DNA of 64,000 nucleotides from CAVSEK01 sp963726975 (lineage in GTDB: Bacteria; Actinomycetota; Actinomycetes; Mycobacteriales; SCTD01): assembly GCA_963726975.1 (NCBI GenBank), contig CAVSEK010000002.1:42718-106717 (forward strand), read 5' to 3'. Under the pieces are notes generated by a model. The model saw only the letters and a program-made list of their open reading frames with translations. It searched no databases and was not told the DNA's origin. This document shows positions 1 to 8,880 of the stretch, in pieces; within the stretch, counting starts at the first letter, position 1; every line of letters begins with the position of its first letter. A program made the position numbers and the translations under genes.

Positions 1-86
1 TCGCCGTGCTGAGGGAGTTCGGCGTCGGCGTGCCCGTGCACGTCGCCGGACCGGACGGCGCGGTGCGGGAGACGCTGAGCACCTGA
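1..86 (+). CDS. Probable cytidine deaminase, C-terminal end (partial)
   Basis: Only the last 27 codons are inside the window, read in the frame that ends at TGA 84-86. The peptide begins AVLREFGVGVPVHV, which matches the helix and strand after the second zinc-binding cysteine of bacterial cytidine deaminases, where the family reads roughly CRxVLxEF followed by a V-x-V strand. In actinobacteria a cytidine deaminase gene often lies directly upstream of era, which fits the position here. The zinc ligands lie outside the window, so the call rests on a short match plus gene order. Confidence 0.5.
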   Translation, partial: AVLREFGVGVPVHVAGPDGAVRETLST

Positions 87-132
87 GCGCGCCGGTCCGC
101 CCGGGCGCGGCGTCCGGCAGACTGGTCCCACC

Positions 133-1053
133 ATGACCAGCCCCCAGCCCCCGGCCTCCCCGCACCGGTCGGGCTTCGTGTGCTTCGTCGGCCGCCCCAA
201 CGCCGGCAAGTCGACCCTCACCAACGCCCTCACGGGCGCGAAGGTCGCCATCACCTCGAGCCGCCCCCAGACCACCCGGCACGCCGTGCGCGGCATCGTC
301 CACCGGCCGGACGCCCAGCTCGTCCTCGTCGACACCCCCGGTCTGCACAAGCCGCGCACCCTGCTGGGCCAGCGGCTCAACGACCTGGTGCGGGAGACGT
401 ACGCCGGGGTCGACGTCATCTGCCTGTGCGTGCCCGCGGGGGAGAAGGTCGGGCCGGGCGACCGCTTCATCGCCGCCGAGCTCGGCCAGGTGTCGACGCC
501 CGTCGTCGCCGTGCTCACCAAGACCGACCTCGCGACCAAGCAGGAGACCGGCGAGCAGCTGCTGGCGCTCACCGCGCTCGGCGACTGGGCGGAGGTCGTG
601 CCGGTGAGCGCGGTCGCCGGGTCCCAGGTCGACCTGCTCGCCGACCTGCTCGTCGCGCGGCTGCCCGAGGGCCCGCCGCTCTACCCCGACGGGGAGCTCA
701 CCGACGAGCCCGAGCAGGTGCTCGTGGGCGAGTTCATCCGCGAGGCGGCGCTCGAGGGCGTGCGCGACGAGCTGCCGCACTCGATCGCCGTGACGATCGA
801 GGAGATGCTGCCGCGCGCCGGCCGGTCCCCGGAGCGGCCGCTGCTCGACGTCTACGCCACCCTCTGGGTCGAGCGCGACAGCCAGAAGGCGATCGTGCTC
901 GGCAAGGGCGGCGCCCGGCTGCGCGGCGTCGGGACGCAGGCGCGGCGGCAGATCGAGACGCTGCTCGGCACGCAGGTCTACCTCGACCTCAAGGTGACGG
1001 TCGCCAAGGACTGGCAGCGCGACCCGCGGCAGCTGCGCAAGCTGGGGTTCTGA
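133..1053 (+). CDS. era: GTPase Era, ribosome assembly
   Basis: Era binds the 3' end of 16S rRNA and helps 30S subunit maturation. The 306-residue product has all G motifs: Walker A GRPNAGKST at residues 20-28, DTPG at 67-70 and TKTD at 129-132. A C-terminal KH RNA-binding domain follows (GKGGARLRGVG, about residues 255-300). Length is normal for the family. The ATG start is followed by a short nonconserved N-terminus, usual in actinobacteria. It sits 47 bp after the probable deaminase and 24 bp before recO, the standard actinobacterial arrangement. Confidence 0.97.
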   Translation: MTSPQPPASPHRSGFVCFVGRPNAGKSTLTNALTGAKVAITSSRPQTTRHAVRGIVHRPDAQLVLVDTPGLHKPRTLLGQRLNDLVRETYAGVDVICLCVPAGEKVGPGDRFIAAELGQVSTPVVAVLTKTDLATKQETGEQLLALTALGDWAEVVPVSAVAGSQVDLLADLLVARLPEGPPLYPDGELTDEPEQVLVGEFIREAALEGVRDELPHSIAVTIEEMLPRAGRSPERPLLDVYATLWVERDSQKAIVLGKGGARLRGVGTQARRQIETLLGTQVYLDLKVTVAKDWQRDPRQLRKLGF

Positions 1054-1065
1054 GCCCGGCCGCCC

Positions 1066-1071
1066 TAGGAT
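1066..1071 (+). promoter_or_regulatory. Putative -10 element (TAGGAT) of recO, leaderless
   Basis: TAGGAT fits the actinobacterial -10 pattern TANNNT. It ends exactly 6 bp before the recO GTG, which would place transcription initiation at the start codon. Three other genes in the window show the same 6-bp spacing. No purine-rich ribosome binding site is seen. Confidence 0.55.
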
Positions 1072-1077
1072 CACGAG

Positions 1078-1821
1078 GTGGCGCTCTACCGGGACGAGGG
1101 CGTCGTCCTGCGGGTGCACAAGCTCGGCGAGGCCGACCGCATCGTCACCGTCCTGACCCGCACGCACGGGCGCGTGCGGGCCGTCGCCAAGGGCGTGCGG
1201 CGCACGCGCTCGCGGTTCGGCGCCTCGGTCGAGCCCTTCAGCCACGTCGACCTGCAGCTGTGGCAGGGGCGCGGCGGGCTCGACGTGGTCACCCAGGCCG
1301 ACGGGCTCACGCCCTTCGGGGAGACGCTCGTCGCCGACTACCCGCGCTACACCGCCGGCACCGCCGTGCTCGAGACGGCGGAGCGCCTCACGGCCGAGGA
1401 GCGCGAGCCGGCGCTGCGGCTGTTCCTGCTCGTCGTCGGCGCGCTGCGCGCGCTCACCGGGCAGCAGGTGCGCCAGCGCGACCCCGGCCTCGTGCTCGAC
1501 GCCTTCCTGCTGCGCGCCATGACGGTCGCCGGCTACGCGCCCGCGCTCGGCGACTGCGCGCGCTGCGGAGCGCCCGGGCCGCACCGGGCCTTCTCGGTGC
1601 CCGCCGGAGGCACCGTCTGCCCGGTCTGCCGCCCGGCGGGTGCCGCCTCGCCGTCGCCCGCGGCGCTGGCCCTGCTCGTCGACCTGCTCACCGGTGCCTG
1701 GGACCCGGCGGAGGCCAGCGAGGAGCGCACCCGGCGCGAGGCCAGCGGCCTGGTCGCGGCCCACCTGCAGTGGCACCTCGAGCGGGGGCTGCGCAGCCTG
1801 CCGCTGGTGGAGCGCGCGTGA
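1078..1821 (+). CDS. recO: DNA repair protein RecO
   Basis: RecO loads RecA in the RecFOR pathway by displacing SSB and annealing strands. The 247-residue product starts at GTG with the typical YRDEGVVLRVHKLGEADRIV segment of the N-terminal OB fold. It carries a C4 zinc-binding module (CARCGAPGPH, then CPVCRP) at about residues 159-185, followed by the C-terminal helical domain. The GTG chosen is the one placed 6 bp after a TAGGAT hexamer, so the message is probably leaderless. The stop overlaps the uppS start by 4 bp, implying translational coupling. Confidence 0.95.
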   Translation: MALYRDEGVVLRVHKLGEADRIVTVLTRTHGRVRAVAKGVRRTRSRFGASVEPFSHVDLQLWQGRGGLDVVTQADGLTPFGETLVADYPRYTAGTAVLETAERLTAEEREPALRLFLLVVGALRALTGQQVRQRDPGLVLDAFLLRAMTVAGYAPALGDCARCGAPGPHRAFSVPAGGTVCPVCRPAGAASPSPAALALLVDLLTGAWDPAEASEERTRREASGLVAAHLQWHLERGLRSLPLVERA

Positions 1822-2633
1822 GGCGGAGGTCACCGGCACCCGCCCCGGTGCGCGCGCCCGCCCCGCACCCGAGCGGTGCCCGCCCGCCGGACCTGCCGCC
1901 CGAGCTGGTGCCGCGGCACGTGGCGATCGTCATGGACGGCAACGGGCGGTGGGCCAAGGACCGGCAGCTGCCGCGCACGGCCGGGCACACCGAGGGCGAG
2001 AGCTCGCTGTTCGACGTCGTCGAGGGCGCGATCGAGCTCGGCGTCGGGTGGGTGTCGGCGTACGCCTTCTCGACCGAGAACTGGAAGCGCTCGCCCGACG
2101 AGGTGCGCTTCCTCATGGGCTTCAACCGCGACGTCATCCGGCGGCGGCGCGACGAGATGCACGCGCTCGGCGTGCGGGTGCGCTGGGCCGGGCGCCGACC
2201 GCGGCTGTGGCGCTCGGTGGTGCGCGAGCTCGAGGAGGCCGAGGAGCTCACCCGGCACAACACCGTCTGCACGCTCACCATGTGCGTCAACTACGGCGGG
2301 CGGGCCGAGATCGCCGACGCGGCGCGGGCGCTCGCGCGCGACGTCGCCGACGGCCGGCTCGACCCCGAGCGCGTCGACGAGCGGGTGCTCGCGCGCTACC
2401 TCGACGAGCCGGACATGCCCGACGTCGACCTGTTCCTGCGCACCTCGGGGGAGCAGCGCACGAGCAACTTCCTGCTCTGGCAGTCGGCGTACGCCGAGAT
2501 GGTCTTCCTCGACACGCTCTGGCCCGACGTCGACCGGCGGCACCTGTGGCGCGCCTGCGAGCTCTACGCCTCCCGCGACCGCCGGTACGGCGGGGCCCTC
2601 CCGAACCGGGTCGAACTGCCCGGCGACCCCTGA
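1818..2633 (+). CDS. uppS: Isoprenyl transferase (polyprenyl diphosphate synthase)
   Basis: This cis-prenyltransferase makes the polyprenyl diphosphate carrier lipid for cell-wall synthesis from farnesyl/isopentenyl diphosphate. The 271-residue product contains the catalytic signature HVAIVMDGNGRWAK with the Mg-binding Asp, the FSTENWKRS segment, RTSGEQRTSNFLLWQ and the end motif RDRRYGG. The GTG start overlaps the recO stop as GTGA, which decides the start. The first 30 residues are a Pro/Ala-rich tail, as is common in actinobacteria. No break is seen. Confidence 0.95.
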   Translation: MRRRSPAPAPVRAPAPHPSGARPPDLPPELVPRHVAIVMDGNGRWAKDRQLPRTAGHTEGESSLFDVVEGAIELGVGWVSAYAFSTENWKRSPDEVRFLMGFNRDVIRRRRDEMHALGVRVRWAGRRPRLWRSVVRELEEAEELTRHNTVCTLTMCVNYGGRAEIADAARALARDVADGRLDPERVDERVLARYLDEPDMPDVDLFLRTSGEQRTSNFLLWQSAYAEMVFLDTLWPDVDRRHLWRACELYASRDRRYGGALPNRVELPGDP

Positions 2634-2684
2634 TGTTCACCGGTCCTGGCCCGCAACCCGCTGGATCGTGTCGGACGGCACCTC

Positions 2685-2690
2685 TACCGT
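2685..2690 (+). promoter_or_regulatory. Putative -10 element (TACCGT) of the MMPL gene
   Basis: TACCGT fits TANNNT and ends 7 bp before the GTG at 2698. No ribosome binding site is visible between them, so a leaderless or near-leaderless message is inferred. Confidence 0.45.
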
Positions 2691-2697
2691 CCCGCTC

Positions 2698-4847
2698 GTG
2701 GAGACCCTCGCGCGACTCGTCCTGCGCCACCGCCGCCTCGTCGCGCTGGGGTGGCTGCTGCTGTTCGTCGCCGGGGGAGCCGCGGCCGGCCCGGTCTCCG
2801 AGCGGCTGACCTTCGACTTCTCGCTGCCGGGGCAGCCGGGCTACGAGACCGAGCAGCGGCTCGTCGAGACGTTCGGCACCAGCACCTTCGACACGTTCGT
2901 GCCGGTCGTGACGGTGCCGACCGGCAGCACGGTCCAGCAGCGGGCCGCGGACGTGGCGGCGGTCTTCGACGCCGTGCGGGCAGCCGTGCCGCAGGCCCGG
3001 GTCGTCGACCTCGCCAGCACGGGCGACGCCCGGTTCGTGACCGACGACGGCCGCAGCACCTTCGCGCTCGTGCAGGGGCCGCTGCCGGCCGGGTTCGGAC
3101 CCGGCATCGAGGTGCAGGTCGAGCCGGCGCTGCAGGCGGCCGCCGCCGCCCGCGGGCTCTCCGGGGGGCTCACGTCCTACAACCTGCTCGCGGCGGGCGG
3201 GGAGACCGAGGGGCCCAGCGTGCTGGCCGAGACGCTGCTCGGCGCCACCGGCGCCCTCGCCGTGCTGGCCTTCGTCTTCGCGTCCTTCCTCGCGCTCGTG
3301 CCGCTGCTCATCGCCGCGGTCTCGATCCTCACGACGTTCCTGCTCGTGCTCGGGCTGACCTACCTCACCGACGTGAGCTTCGTCGTGCAGTTCCTCATCT
3401 CGCTGGTGGGCCTCGGCGTCGCGATCGACTACTCGCTGCTGCTCGTGTCGCGCTGGCGCGAGGAGCGGGCGCACGGCCGCACCAACGAGGAGGCGGTCGT
3501 CGTCGCCGTCCAGACGGCGGGCCACGCGGTGCTCGCGTCCGGCGTGACCGTCGCCATCAGCCTGCGTCGCCCTGCTGGTCGTGCCGGTGCCGTTCCTGCG
3601 CAGCATGGGGCTCGGCGGCATGCTCATCCCGCTCGTCAGCGTCGCGGTCGTGCTCACCCTGCTGCCCGCGCTGCTGTCGACGCATCGGACCGCGGGTCGA
3701 CTGGCCGCGGATCCGCCACGACGCCGTCGCGGCCCGCGGCTGGTCGGCCTGGGCGCGGGCCATCGTGCGGCGCCGCTGGGTGGCGACGGGGGTGGCGGTG
3801 CTGGCGCTCGGCCTGCTCGTGGCGCCGGTGTTCGGGCTGAAGATCGGGCAGGCCGGCACGACCTCGCTGGCCCGCAGCGGCCCGGCGTACGAGGTGCTGG
3901 CCGGTCTGGAGGCGGCCGGCGTCGGCAGCGGGGTGCTCACCCCGATCGAGGTGCTCGTGCCCGACGCGCAGGCGCGCGCCGCGGCGTCGGCCGCGGCCCA
4001 GGTGCCGGGCGTGCGCACCGCCGTCGTCGGCACCTCGCGCGGCGGGTCCACCGTCGTCGACGTGCTGCCCGTGCGGGAGACGGTCGACAGCGAGAGCAAC
4101 GTCGTCGTGGACCGGGTCCGCGACGCGGTGACCGGTGCCGTCGACGGGCCCGTGGGCGTCACCGGCACCGGCGCCGTCGTGCAGGACTACTTCAGCGCCG
4201 TCTACGACAACTTCCCCTACGTGCTGGCGCTCATCGCCGCGATCACCTTCGTGCTGCTGGTGCGGACCTTCCGCTCCGTGCTGCTGCCCATCAAGGCGGT
4301 GCTGCTCAACCTCGTGTCGCTGGCGGCGGTGTTCGGCGCCGTGACGTTCTTCTGGCAGTCCGGGCACGGCTCGGACGCGGTCTTCTCCACCTCGCCGACC
4401 GGCGCCATCACGTTCTGGTTGCCGGTGCTGATCTTCGCCTTCCTGTTCGGCCTGTCGATGGACTACGAGGTGTTCATCCTGGCGCGCATGCGGGAGGAGT
4501 ACGACGCCACCGGCTCGACCGCGCAGGCGGTGGTCACCGGGCTCGGCCGCACGGGACGCCTCGTGACCTCGGCGGCGCTCATCCTGTTCTTCTCCTTCGC
4601 CGCCCTCGCGTCCGCACCGGGCACCGACATCAAGGTCCTGGGCACGGCCCTCGGCGTCGGCATCCTCATCGACGCGACCCTGGTGCGGGCGCTGCTCGTG
4701 CCGGCGCTGGTCAGCCTGTTCGGGCGGTGGAACTGGTGGCTGCCCGCCGGGCTGGCCCGGGTGCTCTTCGTCGCGCCCTCCCCGGTGGCCCCGGCCGGCA
4801 GCGAGCCGGGGCTCCCGCCGCGGCTCGCCCCGGCGCCGACGGCCTGA
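2698..4847 (+). CDS. MMPL/RND-family membrane transporter, two frame breaks
   Basis: MMPL proteins are proton-driven exporters of lipids or drugs with two repeats of six membrane segments. The first repeat (ETLARLVLRHRRLVALGWLL onward, with the LISLVGLGVAIDYSLLLVSR core) runs in one frame to about 3564. A 118-bp stretch encoding PFLRSMGLGGMLIPLVSV lies in the next frame, and from about 3683 the rest (second repeat with FGLSMDYEVFILARMREEY) is in the third frame. Removing one base at about 3564 and one at about 3682 restores one protein of about 715 residues. The protein is otherwise well conserved, so sequencing error is as likely as a true pseudogene. Substrate unknown. Confidence 0.85.
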
Positions 4848-4856
4848 GGGTGCCGC

Positions 4857-5156
4857 TCAGGACAGCAGGGCCGTGAGACCGAGCAGGACGAGCAGCCCCA
4901 GGCCGGCGACGCGCAGCACGCGCCCGGTCGGGTCGAGGACGGGCCAGGACAGGTAGGACAGCCAGCCGACGAGGACGAGCAGGCCGACCAGGCACAGGCC
5001 CGAGGCACCCGACGGCAGGAACAGCACCCCGCCGAGCAGCAGCGCCCCGACGACGGGCACCAGCCAGCCCGGGCGGCGACCCAGCTGGGCGAGCAGCGGC
5101 GCGCTGCGGCGCTCGACGGCAGTGCGCAACGGCCCGGGCGCGGCAGGTGGGGTCAC
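4857..5156 (-). CDS. DUF6703-type small membrane protein
   Basis: This 99-residue protein has a polar N-terminus (TAVERRSAPLLAQLGRRPGW) and three probable membrane helices in the remaining 70 residues. It matches the actinobacterial DUF6703 pattern as I know it; no function is established. It is convergent with the MMPL gene, with 9 bp between the stops, and divergent from the monooxygenase-like gene at 5174. Confidence 0.7.
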   Translation of the reverse strand: MTPPAAPGPLRTAVERRSAPLLAQLGRRPGWLVPVVGALLLGGVLFLPSGASGLCLVGLLVLVGWLSYLSWPVLDPTGRVLRVAGLGLLVLLGLTALLS

Positions 5157-5161
5157 CGGGC

Positions 5162-5167
5162 TAGCGT
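5162..5167 (+). promoter_or_regulatory. Putative -10 element (TAGCGT), leaderless
   Basis: TAGCGT ends exactly 6 bp before the GTG at 5174, the same spacing seen before recO, dgt and the gene at 19448. Confidence 0.5.
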
Positions 5168-5173
5168 GCCAGC

Positions 5174-5554
5174 GTGCTGGTGGTGACGCGCCTCGACGTG
5201 CCGGAGGAGGAGGCCGCCTCCTTCCTGACCCAGGCCCGGGCGGCGCTGGCGGCCTTCGCCGGCCGCCCGGGCTACCGGCGCGGCCGCGTGGGGCGGGCCG
5301 CGGACGACCCGCGCGCCTGGGTGCTGACCACCGAGTGGGACGGCGTGGGCGCCTACCGCCGCGCGCTCGGGGCGTACGACGTCAAGGTCGACGCGGCGCC
5401 CCTGCTGGCCCGGGGTCGCGACGAGCCGAGCGCCTTCGAGGTGCTGCTCTCCGACGACGGCGCGGCCGACTCCGGGCGGGCCGCCGACGCGGGCTCGGCC
5501 GGGGTGGGGACCTCGTCGGGCCCGGCCGTCACCGACCTGCCGGCAGCCCGCTGA
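5174..5554 (+). CDS. ABM-domain (antibiotic biosynthesis monooxygenase-like) protein
   Basis: The 126-residue product has the dimeric alpha-beta barrel layout of the ABM family: MLVVTRLDVPEEE, then a helix, then PGYRRGRVGRAADDPRAWVLTTEW and AYRRALGAYDVK, and a final FEVLLSD strand. The last 35 residues are an Ala/Gly/Ser-rich tail with no clear fold. Family members act as small heme- or quinol-modifying enzymes, but many are uncharacterised and no substrate can be assigned. Its 3' end overlaps the convergent peroxiredoxin gene by 26 bp. Confidence 0.75.
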   Translation: MLVVTRLDVPEEEAASFLTQARAALAAFAGRPGYRRGRVGRAADDPRAWVLTTEWDGVGAYRRALGAYDVKVDAAPLLARGRDEPSAFEVLLSDDGAADSGRAADAGSAGVGTSSGPAVTDLPAAR

Positions 5555-5999
5555 GCACGCCGGCGAGCGTGTCGACGTCCTGGTAGGTCAGCCCGACGGT
5601 GCTGACGTGCCGCCAGGCGACCGTGCCGGTGGCGTCCACGACGAAGACGGACCGCTTGGTGAGCCCGAAGGGGCCGACGACGCCGTACGCCCGCTGGACG
5701 GCCCGCTCGGTGTCGGCCAGCAGCGGGAAGGTCAGCCCGCGCTTCTGCGCGAAGCGCTCGTGGCTGGCGAGGTCCTGGCTCGAGATGCCCCAGACCTGCG
5801 CGCCGAGCCCGCGCAGCACGCCCAGGTCGTCCTGGTAGGAGCAGAGCTGACGGGTGCAGACCGGGGTGTCGTCGCCCGGGTAGAAGGCCAGCACCACCGG
5901 TGCTCCGCGCTGCTCGGACAGCCGCAGCCGACCGGGCGCGCCGTCGACCCACGCGGGCAGGTCGACCTCGGGGGCGGGGGAGCCGGGCTCGGGGGTCAT
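5529..5999 (-). CDS. Peroxiredoxin, BCP/PrxQ type
   Basis: A thiol peroxidase that reduces H2O2 or organic peroxides with a thioredoxin-type donor. The segment VVLAFYPGDDTPVCTRQLCS holds the peroxidatic Cys in TPVC and a second Cys five positions later, the atypical 2-Cys arrangement of the BCP/PrxQ group. The active-site Pro and Thr are present. The start chosen is ATG at 5999 (MTPEPGSPAPEVDLP), giving 156 residues, because the family begins near the PAPEVDL segment; an ATG 18 bp further up is possible. It is divergent from glyQS, with 68 bp between starts. Confidence 0.85.
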   Translation of the reverse strand: MTPEPGSPAPEVDLPAWVDGAPGRLRLSEQRGAPVVLAFYPGDDTPVCTRQLCSYQDDLGVLRGLGAQVWGISSQDLASHERFAQKRGLTFPLLADTERAVQRAYGVVGPFGLTKRSVFVVDATGTVAWRHVSTVGLTYQDVDTLAGVLSGLPAGR

Positions 6000-6067
6000 G
6001 CCCCCATCCTCGCGCACCGGTAGCGTCGGGCGCTCGACCGACAGCCAGCCGGACCCCGGGGAGCACC

Positions 6068-7432
6068 ATGGCCAGCACGTCCGCCCGCATGGACACCATC
6101 GTCAGCCTCGCCAAGCGGCGCGGGCTCGTCTACCCGTCCTCGGAGATCTACGGCGGCCTGCGGGCGTCCTGGGACTACGGCCCGCTCGGCGTCGAGCTGA
6201 AGAACAACGTCAAGCGCCAGTGGTGGCGCGCGGTGGTGCAGGAGCGCGACGACGTCGTCGGCCTGGACAGCTGCGTCATCCTCGCCCGCGAGGTCTGGGA
6301 GACCAGCGGCCACGTGGCGACGTTCGTCGACCCGCTGGTCGAGTGCACGTCCTGCCACAAGCGCTTCCGCGCCGACCACCTCGAGGAGGGCGCGGGCAAG
6401 CCCCTCGCCGAGCTGGCCTGCCCGAACTGCGGCAACCGCGGCACCTGGACCGAGCCGCGCGACTTCAACGGGCTGCTGAAGACCTCGCTCGGGCCGGTCG
6501 ACGACGGCAGCGGGCTGGCCTACCTGCGCCCCGAGACCGCGCAGGGCATCTTCATCAACTACGCCAACGTGCAGCAGAGCTCGCGCAAGAAGCCGCCGTT
6601 CGGCATCGGCCAGATCGGCAAGAGCTTCCGCAACGAGATCACACCCGGCAACTTCATCTTCCGGACCCGCGAGTTCGAGCAGATGGAGATGGAGTTCTTC
6701 TGCCAGCCGGGCACCGACGCCGACTGGCACCAGTACTGGATCGACACCCGGATGGCCTGGTACGTCGACCTGGGCATCACCCCGGACGACCTGCGGCTGT
6801 TCGAGCACCCGCAGGAGAAGCTGTCCCACTACTCGACGCGCACCGTCGACATCGAGTACCGCTTCGGCTTCTCCGGCAGCGAGTGGGGCGAGCTCGAGGG
6901 CATCGCGAACCGGACCGACTACGACCTGACCGTCCACAGCAAGGCGTCGGGGGCCAACCTCGACCACTTCGACCAGGAGTCCGGCGAGCGCTGGACGCCG
7001 TACGTCATCGAGCCGGCCGCGGGCGTCGACCGCGCGGCGCTCACCTTCCTGCTCGACGCGTACACCGAGGACGAGGCACCCAACGCCAAGGGCGGCGTCG
7101 ACAAGCGCGTCGTGCTCCGGCTCGACCCCCGGCTGGCCCCGGTCAAGGCTGCGGTGCTGCCCCTGTCGCGCAACGCCGACCTGTCCCCGGTCGCGCGCGA
7201 CCTGGCGGCGGCCCTGCGCAAGCGCTTCCCGACCGACTTCGACGACGCGGGGGCGATCGGCCGCCGCTACCGCCGTCAGGACGAGATCGGCACGCCCTTC
7301 TGCGTCACGGTCGACTTCGACTCGCTGCAGGACTCGGCGGTCACGGTGCGCTCGCGCGACGAGATGACGCAGGAGCGCGTCTCGCTGGACGCCGTGGAGC
7401 GCTACCTCACCGACCAGCTCGGCCCGCTCTAG
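6068..7432 (+). CDS. glyQS: Glycyl-tRNA synthetase, alpha2 type
   Basis: Class II synthetase that charges tRNA-Gly. The 454-residue product starts MASTSARMDTIVSLAKRRG and includes the SSEIYGG and WDYGPLGVELKNN segments. A zinc-type insertion (CTSCHKRF and CPNCGNRGTW) follows, then class II motif 2 (FRNEITPGNFIFRTREFEQM) and motif 3. The C-terminal anticodon-binding domain is complete. The longer upstream reading is rejected because conserved sequence starts at this ATG. TAGCGT at 6020-6025 is a plausible -10, giving a leader of about 36 nt. Its 3' end overlaps the convergent permease gene by 26 bp. Confidence 0.97.
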   Translation: MASTSARMDTIVSLAKRRGLVYPSSEIYGGLRASWDYGPLGVELKNNVKRQWWRAVVQERDDVVGLDSCVILAREVWETSGHVATFVDPLVECTSCHKRFRADHLEEGAGKPLAELACPNCGNRGTWTEPRDFNGLLKTSLGPVDDGSGLAYLRPETAQGIFINYANVQQSSRKKPPFGIGQIGKSFRNEITPGNFIFRTREFEQMEMEFFCQPGTDADWHQYWIDTRMAWYVDLGITPDDLRLFEHPQEKLSHYSTRTVDIEYRFGFSGSEWGELEGIANRTDYDLTVHSKASGANLDHFDQESGERWTPYVIEPAAGVDRAALTFLLDAYTEDEAPNAKGGVDKRVVLRLDPRLAPVKAAVLPLSRNADLSPVARDLAAALRKRFPTDFDDAGAIGRRYRRQDEIGTPFCVTVDFDSLQDSAVTVRSRDEMTQERVSLDAVERYLTDQLGPL

Positions 7433-8792
7433 CCGCGCCGGCAGCGGTCCGGGCAGCGGGTCCGGGCAGCGGTCTGCAGCAGTCCGGGCAGCGTCCTACA
7501 GGTCGCGCGCGCGGCAGGTCGCTCGGGCTCGAGCCGGTCGGCTCGGTGAGCGAGCGCCGCTGCAGGACGCGCATGACCCGGTAGGTGACGACCGCGGTCA
7601 GCGAGCCGATCGAGATGCCCTCGAAGGCCAGGTCGCCGACGGTGAAGGTGTAGTTGGCCGCCCCGACCACGACCGCGATGGCCGCCGTGACGAGGTTGGC
7701 CGGGTCGCGGAAGTCGATCCGCGACTCGATCCAGATCCGCGCGCCGAGCACGGCGATGAGGCCGTAGAGCACCGTCGTCACGCCGCCGAGCACGCCCGCC
7801 GGGATCGCGGCGACCAGCGCGCCGATCTTCGGGCAGAGCCCCAGCAGCACGGCGAACCCGGCGGCGACCCAGTAGGGCGCCGTCGAGTAGACGCGCGTCG
7901 CCGCCATCACCCCGATGTTCTCGGCGTACGTCGTGGTGCCCGACCCGCCGCCGAGCCCGGCCACGACGGTGGCGAGGCCGTCTCCGAGGTAGGCGCGCCC
8001 GACCGTGTCGTCCAGCGACCGCTCGGTCATCGCGGCGACGGCCTTCACGTGGCCGGTGTTCTCGGCGACGAGCACGAGCACGACCGGCAGGACGAGCACG
8101 ACCGCGTGCAGCGTGAAGCGCGGGCCGGTGAGGTCGGGCAGCCCCACCCAGTCGGCGGCGCGCACCCCGGACAGGTCGACGTCGCCGCGCAGCCCGCTGA
8201 GCAGGTAGCCGACGACGACGCCCAGCACGATCGACAGGCGGCCGAGCAGCCCGCGCGAGGCGACGGTCACGACCACGACGACGAGCAGGGTGACGAGCGC
8301 GACGAGCGGGTCCGCGGCGAAGTTCGTCTTGGCGACCGGCGCGAGGTTGAGGCCGATGAGCAGCACGATCGCCCCGGTGACGACCGGCGGGAGCAACCAG
8401 TCGACCGGTCCGGTCCCGACGGCCTGCACGAGCAGTCCGACCAGCGCCAGCAGCACGCCCGCGGCGACGATGCCGCCCAGCGCCTCGGGGATGCCGCCGT
8501 CGGCCGTCGCCGCGGTCACCGGCGCGATGAACGCGAAGCTCGAGCCGAGGTAGGACGGCAGCCGGTTGCGGGTGAGCAGCAGGAACAGCACGGTGCCGAC
8601 GCCGCTGAAGAAGATGGTGGTGCTCGGCGGGAAGCCGGTGAGCACGGGCACGAGGAACGTCGCGCCGAACATCGCGACCACGTGCTGCAGCCCGATCCCG
8701 ACCGTGGCCGGCCAGGCGAGCCGCTCCTCGGGCCGCACGACGTCGTCGGGTCCGACGGTGCGGCCGTCGCCGTGCAGGGTCCAGACGGGCAC
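7407..8792 (-). CDS. Uracil/xanthine permease (NCS2 family)
   Basis: A proton-nucleobase symporter of the NCS2 family in the cytoplasmic membrane. The 461-residue product starts at a GTG with an AGGAG-type ribosome site about 9 bp upstream (VPVWTLHGDGRTVGPDD). It carries the hallmark LGLQHVVAMFG-like segment (GIGLQHVVAMFGATFLVPVL) and the central ENTGHVKAV motif, with GGGSGTTTYAENIGVMAATR as the NCS2 signature. About 12-14 hydrophobic segments are visible. It is divergent from upp with 88 bp between, so uptake and salvage of uracil are probably coupled. The C-terminal tail is encoded by short GC-rich repeats of the GTCCGGGCAGC type. Confidence 0.93.
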   Translation of the reverse strand: MPVWTLHGDGRTVGPDDVVRPEERLAWPATVGIGLQHVVAMFGATFLVPVLTGFPPSTTIFFSGVGTVLFLLLTRNRLPSYLGSSFAFIAPVTAATADGGIPEALGGIVAAGVLLALVGLLVQAVGTGPVDWLLPPVVTGAIVLLIGLNLAPVAKTNFAADPLVALVTLLVVVVVTVASRGLLGRLSIVLGVVVGYLLSGLRGDVDLSGVRAADWVGLPDLTGPRFTLHAVVLVLPVVLVLVAENTGHVKAVAAMTERSLDDTVGRAYLGDGLATVVAGLGGGSGTTTYAENIGVMAATRVYSTAPYWVAAGFAVLLGLCPKIGALVAAIPAGVLGGVTTVLYGLIAVLGARIWIESRIDFRDPANLVTAAIAVVVGAANYTFTVGDLAFEGISIGSLTAVVTYRVMRVLQRRSLTEPTGSSPSDLPRARPVGRCPDCCRPLPGPAARTAAGAARAGRAGR

Positions 8793-8867
8793 CGGGGCTC
8801 CTCGGAGGGGCTTGGCAGGCGGTGGGGGCGGCGGCACGATAGCGGCGCCGGGGTGCCCGCGGGCGAC

Positions 8868-8873
8868 TACCGT
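8868..8873 (+). promoter_or_regulatory. Putative -10 element (TACCGT) of upp
   Basis: TACCGT ends 7 bp before the upp GTG in the 88-bp permease/upp divergent spacer. No ribosome site lies between it and the start. Confidence 0.4.
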
Positions 8874-8880
8874 CGCCGCC

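Noticed and set aside
4844..4860. CTGAG/CTCAG inverted repeat between the MMPL and DUF6703 genes as a terminator
   Set aside because: Only a 5-bp stem; too weak to support.
7445..7497. GTCCGGGCAGC repeats as a regulatory array
   Set aside because: They lie within the 3' coding end of the permease gene and look like low-complexity sequence of the tail.
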